DNA of 15,007 nt from a bacterium UBP10_UBA1149 (lineage in GTDB: Bacteria > Desulfobacterota > Binatia > UBA1149), in NCBI GenBank assembly GCA_002311335.1, contig DBZX01000030.1:28384-43390 (forward strand), given 5' to 3'. Shown here in pieces: positions 1 to 6,586 of the stretch (positions within the stretch are counted from its first letter, which is position 1; the number at the start of each line of letters is the position of its first letter). A program made the position numbers and the translations under genes. The notes under the pieces are model-generated. The model ran no database searches. It was not told the DNA's origin and saw only the letters and a list, made by a program, of their open reading frames with translations.

Positions 1-375
1 ATGGGTAACGATCACAAGGCCGCCGTGACGACGAGGGTGGAGAAACCCTGGGGCCATGAAATCATATGGGCTCACACCGGCGACTACGTCGGCAAGCTGC
101 TGCACATCAACGCGGGCCAAGCGCTCAGCTACCAGTACCACGATAAAAAAGAAGAGACGATATACGTGGTCAGCGGCACGCTTCATCTCCACGTGAGCGA
201 CGATGATTCCCCGCCCTCGGTGATCGAGCTCGTCGCGGGCGAGGTCTTTCACATCAGCCCGGGCTTGCGTCACCGTTTCGAAGCGAGACAGGAGGTCGAC
301 CTGATGGAGGTCTCGACTCCTTTTCTTGACGACGTTGTCCGCCTCGATGACAGGTACGGACGCTCGGTAGAGTAG
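1..375 (+). CDS. Cupin-domain protein, phosphomannose isomerase type II-like
   Basis: This is a single-domain cupin of 124 residues. It opens with a KPWG motif (residues 15-18) followed by conserved cupin strands. Motif 1 carries the likely metal ligands H48 and E52 in a context reading YHDKKEETIYVVSG. Motif 2 is PGLRHRF, with H91 as the next ligand. The C-terminal stretch FLDDVVRLDDRYGR resembles the end of the cupin module found in bifunctional GDP-mannose pyrophosphorylase/phosphomannose isomerase (ManC type II). A role in making or isomerising a mannose-type sugar phosphate fits the glycan genes downstream. The nucleotidyltransferase half of ManC is absent, so this is a stand-alone cupin. 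Other small sugar-binding cupins share these motifs, so the substrate is inferred. The ATG is the first base of the window and its ribosome-binding site cannot be seen; a start further upstream cannot be excluded. Confidence 0.8.
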   Translation: MGNDHKAAVTTRVEKPWGHEIIWAHTGDYVGKLLHINAGQALSYQYHDKKEETIYVVSGTLHLHVSDDDSPPSVIELVAGEVFHISPGLRHRFEARQEVDLMEVSTPFLDDVVRLDDRYGRSVE

Positions 376-382
376 TCGCGGG

Positions 383-1324
383 GTGAAGCGTGTTGCCGTA
401 GACGTGGTCACCGGGTTTCTAGGGGCCGGCAAGACCTCGTTGCTCAGGCACGTGCTCGCCAACGGTCTCGAGGGTGAGAAGGTCGCCGTCGTGATGAACG
501 AGCTCGGCGACATCGGCATCGATGGTCGCGTGGTCTCGGGTCTCGAACACGTCGAGGCCATGGTCGAGCTCAACAGTGGTTGCGTGTGCTGCACGATCGA
601 CGACTTTCGTTTCGACCTCGCCATGCGCGAAGTCGTTGAAACCGTAGATCCGTCGCTGATCATCATCGAGACCACTGGTGTTGCAGACCCCGGCCCGGTG
701 GTCGACAGGGTCACGGCTTGCGGTATGGGCATCGACGCGGTGATCACCGTGGTCGACGCGGCCGCCCTGGCCCGGTCGCGCAGGCGCAGCAGGGTGGTTG
801 ACCGGCAGGTGAAGGGTGCTGACTTCCTGGTCGTCAACAAGACTGACCTCGTGAGCCGGGCGAGGCTGGCCTGGTTGCGGCGAAAACTGGCCTGGAGCAA
901 CCCGCGGGCGCTGATAATGGACTGTGAACAGGGCGCGGTGGACAGTGATCTGCTCTTCGGGGTGGCGGTTAAACGTCGCCGCGAGGCTGCTGTTGGCCCC
1001 GGCAAAAACGAGAGCAGGGGCGACGCAGATGGCATATCTACCTTCAGCTGGAGCACAAAACGGCCCCTGGACAGGCGTTCTTTCGAAAAAGTCCTGGCCC
1101 GTCTGCCGGGCGCTGTGTACCGTGCCAAGGGGTTCGTCAGGTTTTTCGGGTACGAATGGGCGTGCCTCTTTAATTTTACGTGTGGGCGAACGGAGCTTAA
1201 CTGGTTACAATTAGGGGAGGCGGTCGCGTCTACCGAGGCCGTGTTCATAGGCAGGATAGACGATCGCCTGAAATCAAAGCTGGCCGCGAGGCTGGATCGC
1301 TGTATACACCGGGAGTCCGAGTAG
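383..1324 (+). CDS. CobW/COG0523 family GTPase, putative metal chaperone
   Basis: This 313-residue protein belongs to the G3E GTPase class, whose COG0523 members insert zinc, cobalt or other metals into client enzymes in the cytoplasm. The P-loop GFLGAGKT lies at residues 11-18. The metal-binding CxCC motif (C67, C69, C70, in GCVCC) is intact. The G3 element reads IIIETTG (93-99) and the base-specificity motif is NKTD (152-155). A CobW C-terminal-type domain follows from about residue 219 (STFSWSTKRPLDRRSF). No histidine-rich metal-storage stretch is seen. The start is GTG at 383, seven bases after the cupin stop, which implies co-transcription and suggests the cupin metalloenzyme as a client (inference). 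The exact metal and client cannot be read from sequence. Confidence 0.88.
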   Translation: MKRVAVDVVTGFLGAGKTSLLRHVLANGLEGEKVAVVMNELGDIGIDGRVVSGLEHVEAMVELNSGCVCCTIDDFRFDLAMREVVETVDPSLIIIETTGVADPGPVVDRVTACGMGIDAVITVVDAAALARSRRRSRVVDRQVKGADFLVVNKTDLVSRARLAWLRRKLAWSNPRALIMDCEQGAVDSDLLFGVAVKRRREAAVGPGKNESRGDADGISTFSWSTKRPLDRRSFEKVLARLPGAVYRAKGFVRFFGYEWACLFNFTCGRTELNWLQLGEAVASTEAVFIGRIDDRLKSKLAARLDRCIHRESE

Positions 1325-1326
1325 TC

Positions 1327-3063
1327 GTGGAAAGCACAGTCGAAGAGAAAATTGGCGTAGAAAGCGCGGCTGGCGAAAGAACGGGCCAGCCCGGTCTCGA
1401 GGACGCCCTGCTCAAATCGGGCAAAGTCAGCCCCGAAGAATTCCGCAACGTGAGGCGCGTTTCGCTGGAGAAGGGCGAGCGCATTGAACGCATGCTGGTA
1501 GACCTGGGTTTCCTGTCGGAGGAAGACCTGCTCCCCATACTCTCGGCTTACCACGGAGTGGAGCTGGTCGAGGCCGACGCGATCCCCGACTCTCCTGCCG
1601 AAGTCCCGGGCGTATCGCTCGAATTCATGCGCGGTGCTCGTATCCTTCCCATGCGGGTCGAGAACGGTAGCCTTACCCTGGCCATGGCCGACACCGGGGA
1701 CCGGGCGGTGATCGAAGCTGTTCAACAGGTGAGCGGCTTGCGGGTGAACCCGGTGCTGGTCCGGTCGCGCGACCTGCAGGAAAAGTTCAACACCATGTTT
1801 GGCACTCTCGAGAGCACCGACACCGAAGGAGAGGGGATCGAGTTTGTCAACGAGGACGAGGAGTCGGTCGAACACCTGCGTGACATGGCCAGCGAAGCCC
1901 CGGTCATCAGGCTGGTCAACCAGGTGTTGTCGCGCGCGGTCGAACAACGCGCGTCGGATATTCACGTTGAGCCCTTCGAGAACGAGTTGCGTATAAGGTA
2001 CCGCGTGGACGGGGTGCTGCACGACATAGATTCGCCGCCGCGCAGCCAGGCGGCTGCCATAATCTCGAGGATCAAGCTCATGGCGAAACTGAACATCGCC
2101 GAGCGTCGCTTGCCCCAGGATGGTCGTATCAAGCTGCGGCTGGTCGGCCGTGAGATCGACCTCAGGGTGTCGAGCCTGCCCACGCTTTACGGCGAAAGCG
2201 TGGTCATGAGGATCCTGGACCGCTCCAGTATATCGGTGGACCTCACGGGCCTCGGGCTGCCCCAGTCTACGCTGGATGAATATACCGGGATGATCATCCA
2301 GCCGCACGGGCTCGTGCTGGTGACCGGACCCACCGGCTCCGGTAAGACGACCACGTTGTACGCGGCCCTGGACAAGATCAATTCGTCGGAGAAGAAGATC
2401 ATAACCATCGAGGACCCGGTCGAATACCAGCTCGCCGGTATTAACCAGATACACGTGAAGTCGCAGATAGGCCTGACTTTCGCGAACGGCTTGCGTTCGA
2501 TAGTCCGCCAGGACCCCGACGTGATCATGGTCGGTGAGATTCGCGACGCCGAGACCGCCGAGATCGCCATACAGGCTGCCCTCACTGGGCACCTCGTGTT
2601 CTCGACCCTGCACACCAACGACGCTGCGGGAGCCATTTCGCGGCTGCTGGAGATGGGGGTGGAGGACTACCTGCTGGCCTCTTCGTTGATTGGGGTGATG
2701 GCCCAACGCCTGGTGCGAAGATTGTGTCCGGAATGCAAGCAGCCGGTCAAGGCCGGCTCGGAACTGGCCGGCGAGTTGTCCAAGGTGGAAGACTCGGCGT
2801 CCACGGTTTATGACTCTGATGGTTGCCCCGCGTGCTCGGGGACCGGTTTTCGTGGCCGATGCGGGATTTACGAACTACTACAGGTGGACGACTCGACGCG
2901 CGCACAGATACTCTCGCGCGCTTCGGCGGGCGACATCAAGGCCAAGGCCGTCAAGTCGGGCATGAGGACGCTGAGGGAGGACGGCTGGCGGACGGTCAAG
3001 AACGGGGTCACCAGCGTGGCCGAGGTCCTGAGGGTTACGCAGGACGAAGGTCCGACGGCCTGA
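1327..3063 (+). CDS. gspE: Type II secretion system ATPase GspE
   Basis: This 578-residue protein is a hexameric secretion ATPase that would act at the cytoplasmic face of a type II secretion machine. An N-terminal MshEN-like domain spans about residues 20-155. The core follows from SDIHVEPFENELRIRYRVDG (about 210). Walker A is GPTGSGKTT (334-342), the Asp box IEDPVEY (361-367), Walker B VIMVGEIRD (399-407) and the His box HLVFSTLHTND (422-432). The zinc tetracysteine site is C467/C470 and C500/C503. The wording of the core is closer to GspE than to PilB, although PilB-like pilus ATPases are the main alternative. An extra cysteine, C512, sits in GRCGIYELL, where a threonine is common. The GTG start lies two bases after the previous stop, with GGGAG upstream. 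No other gsp gene is present. The stop overlaps the next glycosyltransferase gene by four bases. Confidence 0.92.
   Translation: MESTVEEKIGVESAAGERTGQPGLEDALLKSGKVSPEEFRNVRRVSLEKGERIERMLVDLGFLSEEDLLPILSAYHGVELVEADAIPDSPAEVPGVSLEFMRGARILPMRVENGSLTLAMADTGDRAVIEAVQQVSGLRVNPVLVRSRDLQEKFNTMFGTLESTDTEGEGIEFVNEDEESVEHLRDMASEAPVIRLVNQVLSRAVEQRASDIHVEPFENELRIRYRVDGVLHDIDSPPRSQAAAIISRIKLMAKLNIAERRLPQDGRIKLRLVGREIDLRVSSLPTLYGESVVMRILDRSSISVDLTGLGLPQSTLDEYTGMIIQPHGLVLVTGPTGSGKTTTLYAALDKINSSEKKIITIEDPVEYQLAGINQIHVKSQIGLTFANGLRSIVRQDPDVIMVGEIRDAETAEIAIQAALTGHLVFSTLHTNDAAGAISRLLEMGVEDYLLASSLIGVMAQRLVRRLCPECKQPVKAGSELAGELSKVEDSASTVYDSDGCPACSGTGFRGRCGIYELLQVDDSTRAQILSRASAGDIKAKAVKSGMRTLREDGWRTVKNGVTSVAEVLRVTQDEGPTA
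3041..3062 (+). promoter_or_regulatory. Ribosome-binding site and probable CTG start of the first GT2 gene
   Basis: Purine-rich AGGA (3041-3044) and GAAGG (3046-3050) precede a CTG codon at 3060-3062 by nine bases, a good Shine-Dalgarno distance. The CTG overlaps the gspE stop as CTGA. In this reading frame there is no ATG, GTG or TTG between about 2862 and 3113. The next one downstream, GTG at 3114, would remove the first Rossmann strand of the glycosyltransferase. Confidence 0.6.
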
Positions 3064-4025
3064 CCAGCGACGACACCGTTACCAGCGCGCCGCTTGTCAA
3101 CTGCGTTGCGATCGTGCCGGCCTGGCGCAATGCCGGCACCATTGTTTCTACCCTGCGCTCGTTGCTCTCCCAGCAACCACTATCACCGCGACGCGTGATC
3201 GTCGTCGTTTCGCCTGGAGACGACACCGCTTACAGGGCGCGATCTATCGCGGGAGTCGAAGTGGTCGAAGTGGCCGAGCGCCTGTTCGCCGGTACTGCTC
3301 GCAATCTCGGAAGGGGAATGGCTGGCGATGTAGATCAACTGCTGTTCGTAGACGCTGACTGCACTCTCGAGAGCGGCGCTTTGAGCGAGTTGCAAATAGC
3401 CATGCAGGGGCAAGACCTCGTGGCGGCTGGTGCTGGCATCGACAGGGATAATCCCGGTCTCGTGAGCTGGTTGCGCCACAGCCTGGAGTTCAAGGAGCTT
3501 GACCGTGGTGCCCCGGTGAGCGAGCGCGGGCCGCTCGCCTCCGCGGCTCTGTTGTGTCGGGCCGACGCATTCGACCGGGCAGGGGGGTTTCCAGACGCCT
3601 GGCCGGGCGAGGACACGGCGTTGCTGCATTCATTGCGAGCAGCGGGTGGCCGCGCGCGCCTGGTGCCCAGCGCGCGGGCCCGCCATCGTCATCCCGCGGG
3701 CCTGACCCGTGCGCTGCGGCACCAGTGGCTGCTCGGCGCCGGCTCGGCGCGCGCGAGACTTTCGGCCGATATGCCGGGCAGCCGTTTTGCCCGCAATCCG
3801 CTGCTTGGCCTGTTGCTGTTCCCCGGCAGGGTCGGCCGGGGCCTGGCCTGGTTCCTGCGCTATCGCCGATCGGAATTGCCGCTTTTTCTTATAGCCGGTC
3901 CGCTGTACATATGTGGTATTGCCGCCTGGACCATCGGCTTTGTCGCCACATCGTGGCGCGAGTCGCCTGGCCGGGGCGGACGGGTTTTCTTCGACGGTGT
4001 CGACAGCGGCCGAACCAACAAATAG
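3060..4025 (+). CDS. Family 2 glycosyltransferase with C-terminal membrane segment
   Basis: This is a GT-A-fold inverting glycosyltransferase, 321 residues from the proposed CTG start. The first strand is CVAIVPAWRNAGT (15-27). The metal-binding DxD motif is FVDADC (97-101 region), and the acceptor-side acidic motif is GEDT (183-186), where the catalytic base is expected. The C-terminal part has a hydrophobic stretch (LPLFLIAGPLYICGIAAW, about 274-291) after a basic RYRRSE, so the enzyme is probably anchored to the inner membrane. This resembles other GT2 proteins with a C-terminal membrane helix or hairpin. Donor and acceptor are unknown. The start is uncertain: CTG at 3060 is preferred because it sits in a CTGA overlap with gspE and no standard start codon is available nearby. 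Translation could also begin far upstream at ATG 2859 inside gspE, which is unlikely. Confidence 0.85.
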   Translation: MTSDDTVTSAPLVNCVAIVPAWRNAGTIVSTLRSLLSQQPLSPRRVIVVVSPGDDTAYRARSIAGVEVVEVAERLFAGTARNLGRGMAGDVDQLLFVDADCTLESGALSELQIAMQGQDLVAAGAGIDRDNPGLVSWLRHSLEFKELDRGAPVSERGPLASAALLCRADAFDRAGGFPDAWPGEDTALLHSLRAAGGRARLVPSARARHRHPAGLTRALRHQWLLGAGSARARLSADMPGSRFARNPLLGLLLFPGRVGRGLAWFLRYRRSELPLFLIAGPLYICGIAAWTIGFVATSWRESPGRGGRVFFDGVDSGRTNK

Positions 4026-4995
4026 CCAGTACGCGCCCGTGGCGGGCAAGCCACGGGTCACAGTCGTGGTCGTGCACCACAACACCCCCGATTACCTGCA
4101 CAGCTGCCTGCGCCGGGTCGATGAGGCGTTGGGCGACCTCGCCTGCGAGGTGGTGGTTGTCGACAACGGATCCCAGGGCAACGGCCGTCCGGGTATCCGA
4201 TCCGGCGGTCGCCTGCGCGTCATATCCAACCGAGAGAACCGGGGTTTCGCTGTGGCAGCCAACCAGGGTGCTTTTGCCGCCGCCGGAGAGTACCTGCTGT
4301 TTCTCAACAGCGAGGTAAAACTCACACCCCGCAGCGTGCCAGCACTGCTGGCCGTACTCGAGCGCAACCCCGGTCTGGCTGCTGTCGCGCCGCTGGTCAT
4401 CGGCCTCGAAGGCCGACCCAGGTTTCCGGGCATGAAGTTTCTCAACCCGTGGAACCACGCAGCGTCGCTCATCGGCCTCGGTGGCATCGCTGTGTTGTCC
4501 AGGGAGTGGCAGGCCCAGGGGCGCCATTTGACCGAGGTCGACTGGATCAGCGCTTCAACCATGTTGATGCGACGCAGGGCCTTCGAGGGGGCCTGTGGGT
4601 TTGATGAGCACTATTTCTTTTACGAAGAAGACGAAGACCTGTGCTGGCGGTTGGCCCGGCAGGGACACAGGGTCGCGGTATGGGGTGGCACCAGGGTATT
4701 TGATCCGGGCGGCGTCAGTGCCGCGATAAGCGGCGACTGGCCTGTGGCCGAGTTCTACCTGGGCCAGCTGCGTTTCGTACGTCGTCGCTGGGGCCGGTTC
4801 GGCTTGCTCGGCTATCGCGGCTGCATAGCGTCTGCGCTGGTGGCCAAGTTGCTGCTGCGCTGGCTGATGCCGGTACGGGGCTGGCGCAAGGGCGCTGGCA
4901 TGGACCGCCGGCAGCTGGCGCTCGCCCTTCGCACGGTGATAGCCAGGCCACAGGCATCAGGGCAGGCCGGAGAGGCGGCGCGCGTCCCACGTTGA
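3997..4995 (+). CDS. Family 2 glycosyltransferase, rhamnosyltransferase-like, with NSE in place of DxD
   Basis: This 332-residue GT2 enzyme resembles the WbbL/RfbF-like sugar transferases of O-antigen clusters. The nucleotide-binding start is VTVVVVHHNTPDY (about 21-33), followed by VVVVDNGS and the signature NRENRGFAVAANQG (78-91). At the place of the DxD motif it reads LFLNSEV (101-107), so the usual aspartate is glutamate. The acceptor motif is FFYEEDEDLCWRLARQGHRV (207-226). A modest hydrophobic segment near residues 276-292 could contact the membrane. Three GTG starts are possible. GTG 3997, chosen here, overlaps the previous gene by 29 bases. GTG 4039 lies 13 bases after the previous stop. 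GTG 3913 would give a long overlap and a non-conserved N-terminus. None has a strong Shine-Dalgarno. The sugar it transfers is not determinable. Confidence 0.85.
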   Translation: MSTAAEPTNSQYAPVAGKPRVTVVVVHHNTPDYLHSCLRRVDEALGDLACEVVVVDNGSQGNGRPGIRSGGRLRVISNRENRGFAVAANQGAFAAAGEYLLFLNSEVKLTPRSVPALLAVLERNPGLAAVAPLVIGLEGRPRFPGMKFLNPWNHAASLIGLGGIAVLSREWQAQGRHLTEVDWISASTMLMRRRAFEGACGFDEHYFFYEEDEDLCWRLARQGHRVAVWGGTRVFDPGGVSAAISGDWPVAEFYLGQLRFVRRRWGRFGLLGYRGCIASALVAKLLLRWLMPVRGWRKGAGMDRRQLALALRTVIARPQASGQAGEAARVPR

Positions 4996-5798
4996 GAGTC
5001 TCACCGGAGTACAGCGCTCCCATGCAGCGCGGGACATCGTTGGCCCGCCTGGCCCGCTTCAGTGACTGCTTGTGGTTGCTGGCCGCGAGAGCGCTTTCTG
5101 TTCGTTATCGCCGCTCGGTACTCGGCTTTGCCTGGACCCTTTTCTACCCGCTGGGGACGATGGTGATTCTCAGCCTGGTTTTTTCACAAGTGTTCGCCGG
5201 AGTGGACCACTACGCGTTTTACGTAATAACGGGGGTCCTGCCCTGGGGTTTTTTTTCGCTGGCCAGCATACAGGCCGCCGACAGCCTCCTGGCCGCCTCG
5301 CCGGTGCTGCGCAAAGTCTACGTACCCACGGTGGTGTTTCCGGCATCGGTGGTGGCAGCCAACTTCGTTAATCTGCTGCTGTCCCTTTTGGTGCTGCCGC
5401 TGGTGGCCCTGGCGACGGGCGCACAGGCGCTCCCGTCCTTCTGGCTGCTGGCACTGGCGCTTGGCTGCCTGCTCGCCTTCACGGGCGGGGTGTCGTTGCT
5501 GCTGGCGGCGGTGAACCTGTTCTTCCAGGACGTGCGATACTTTTTTGAGGGTATCCTGCTGCTCTGGTTCTACGCTACGCCCATTGTTTACCCGGTATCC
5601 GTGTTGCCCGAACACTTGTCGTGGTTGCCGGCCATTAACCCCTTCGCCTGGATACTGCTGCTCATGCGCGGAGCGCTTTACGGTTCTGCTGTTCCCGCCG
5701 GCGCGCCGCTGTTGTGCGTGGCGTTTTCGTTCTCGGTGCTCGCCATCGGCTGGCTGTTGTTTCACAGGCTTGAGAGGCGGTTCTACGCGTGGCTCTAG
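4992..5798 (+). CDS. ABC-2 type polysaccharide export permease, Wzm-like
   Basis: This 268-residue inner-membrane permease would move a lipid-linked glycan from cytoplasm to periplasm together with the ATPase encoded next. The family features are visible. An amphipathic N-terminus contains SVRYRRSVLGFAWTLFYPLG (36-55), typical of Wzm/KpsM-type permeases. About six hydrophobic segments follow (roughly 46-68, 75-95, 113-143, 150-175, 184-203, 236-257). The signature region FFEGILLLWFYATPIVYPVS (184-203) is followed by LPAINPFAWI. Length matches the family. The start TTG 4992 forms a TTGA overlap with the preceding stop. An ATG ten codons later (5022), with GGAG 12 bases upstream, is an equally reasonable start and would lose no conserved residue. 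A run of eight T occurs at 5249-5256. Confidence 0.93.
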   Translation: MRVSPEYSAPMQRGTSLARLARFSDCLWLLAARALSVRYRRSVLGFAWTLFYPLGTMVILSLVFSQVFAGVDHYAFYVITGVLPWGFFSLASIQAADSLLAASPVLRKVYVPTVVFPASVVAANFVNLLLSLLVLPLVALATGAQALPSFWLLALALGCLLAFTGGVSLLLAAVNLFFQDVRYFFEGILLLWFYATPIVYPVSVLPEHLSWLPAINPFAWILLLMRGALYGSAVPAGAPLLCVAFSFSVLAIGWLLFHRLERRFYAWL

Positions 5799-6586
5799 TG
5801 GCTGCAGCGGCCGCCGCGAAGGCTAAGCAGCGCGGTGTAGTGGAGGTTGAAGAACTGGGGGTACGCCTGCGCTCCGAAACACACCGCGTGCGGTCCCTGC
5901 GCGAGTACCTGCTCCTCGGGCGCCGACACGTGGGCCGCGTGAGCTGGTTCGAAGCCTTGTCGGGTATAACGGTTTCCCTGCAGACAGGAGAGCTGCTCGG
6001 GGTCGTGGGCGATAACGGTGCCGGCAAGACGACTTTCCTGCGCGTGCTCGCGGGTATAGTTCCGCCCAGCGAAGGCCGTGTATCGGTGGCGGGTGCCATA
6101 GCTCCGCTGGTAGAAATGGGGGCGGGATTCGACGTCGAACTCACGGGTCGCGAGAACGTTTTTCTATATGGTGCCATGCTCGGTCTCGACCGCCGCCGGG
6201 TCGCCGGACTGTTCGACGCCATGGTCGATTTTGCCGGGCTCCAGAATTCGATGGACACGGCGGTCAAGAACTATTCGTCGGGCATGGTAGCGCGCCTCGG
6301 CTTCTCTGTGGCCACCGCCGTTCCTCCCGCGCTGCTGCTCGTCGACGAAGCGCTGGCCGTTGGAGACGCTAACTTCAGGCTGCGCTGCAGCGATCGCATC
6401 GACCGCCTGCGCGAGCAGGGTACGGCCGTGGTGCTGGTGAGCCACGATCTCGAACTGGTAAGGTCGCAGGCCGACACCGCTCTGTGGCTGCACGAGGGCA
6501 GGGTGGCGGCCGTTGGCGAGGTGGGCGCGGTGCTCGCAGCATACCAAGCGCAGCTCGAGCGGGGCGGCGGGGAAGTTATCGCGTGA
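5789..6586 (+). CDS. ABC polysaccharide export ATPase, Wzt-like without C-terminal sugar-binding domain
   Basis: This 265-residue ATPase is the partner of the Wzm-like permease and powers glycan export at the inner membrane. Walker A is GDNGAGKTT (74-82). The ABC signature region is NYSSGMVARLGFSVA (161-175), with YSSGM in place of LSGGQ, as is normal for this family. Walker B is LLLVDEALAVGD (182-193), with catalytic E187, and the switch histidine is VSHD (217-220). The family-typical GRENVFLYGAMLG (120-132) is present. The protein ends soon after the nucleotide-binding domain, so the carbohydrate-binding extension that reads a terminal cap in some Wzt proteins is missing. The GTG at 5789 has GAGAGG 11 bases upstream and overlaps the permease gene by ten bases. 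GTG 5798, in a TAGTG junction, is the alternative. Confidence 0.93.
   Translation: MALVAAAAAAKAKQRGVVEVEELGVRLRSETHRVRSLREYLLLGRRHVGRVSWFEALSGITVSLQTGELLGVVGDNGAGKTTFLRVLAGIVPPSEGRVSVAGAIAPLVEMGAGFDVELTGRENVFLYGAMLGLDRRRVAGLFDAMVDFAGLQNSMDTAVKNYSSGMVARLGFSVATAVPPALLLVDEALAVGDANFRLRCSDRIDRLREQGTAVVLVSHDLELVRSQADTALWLHEGRVAAVGEVGAVLAAYQAQLERGGGEVIA
6569..6585 (+). promoter_or_regulatory. Ribosome-binding site fixing the GTG start at 6583
   Basis: GGGGAAG (6569-6575) lies seven bases before GTG 6583, which overlaps the ATPase stop as GTGA. This site decides the start against a longer open frame that extends about 100 bases upstream into the ATPase gene. Confidence 0.65.

Noticed and set aside
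1161..1215. AT-rich pocket with TACAAT (1206-1211), considered as an internal promoter for gspE
   Set aside because: No -35-like hexamer lies at the right distance, and the bases encode a plausible CobW C-terminal domain segment.
2823..3063. Glycosyltransferase frame remaining open upstream inside gspE, considered as a frameshifted GspE-GT fusion
   Set aside because: The upstream part translates to an Arg/Gly-rich shadow, gspE itself is complete to its usual C-terminus, and no slippery sequence is seen at the junction.
1802..3374. 14-base identical repeat containing the palindrome CTCTCGAGAG, at 1802-1815 and 3361-3374
   Set aside because: Both copies encode the same tetrapeptide T-L-E-S in frame within real genes, so chance plus shared codon preference explains them; there are only two copies and both are internal.
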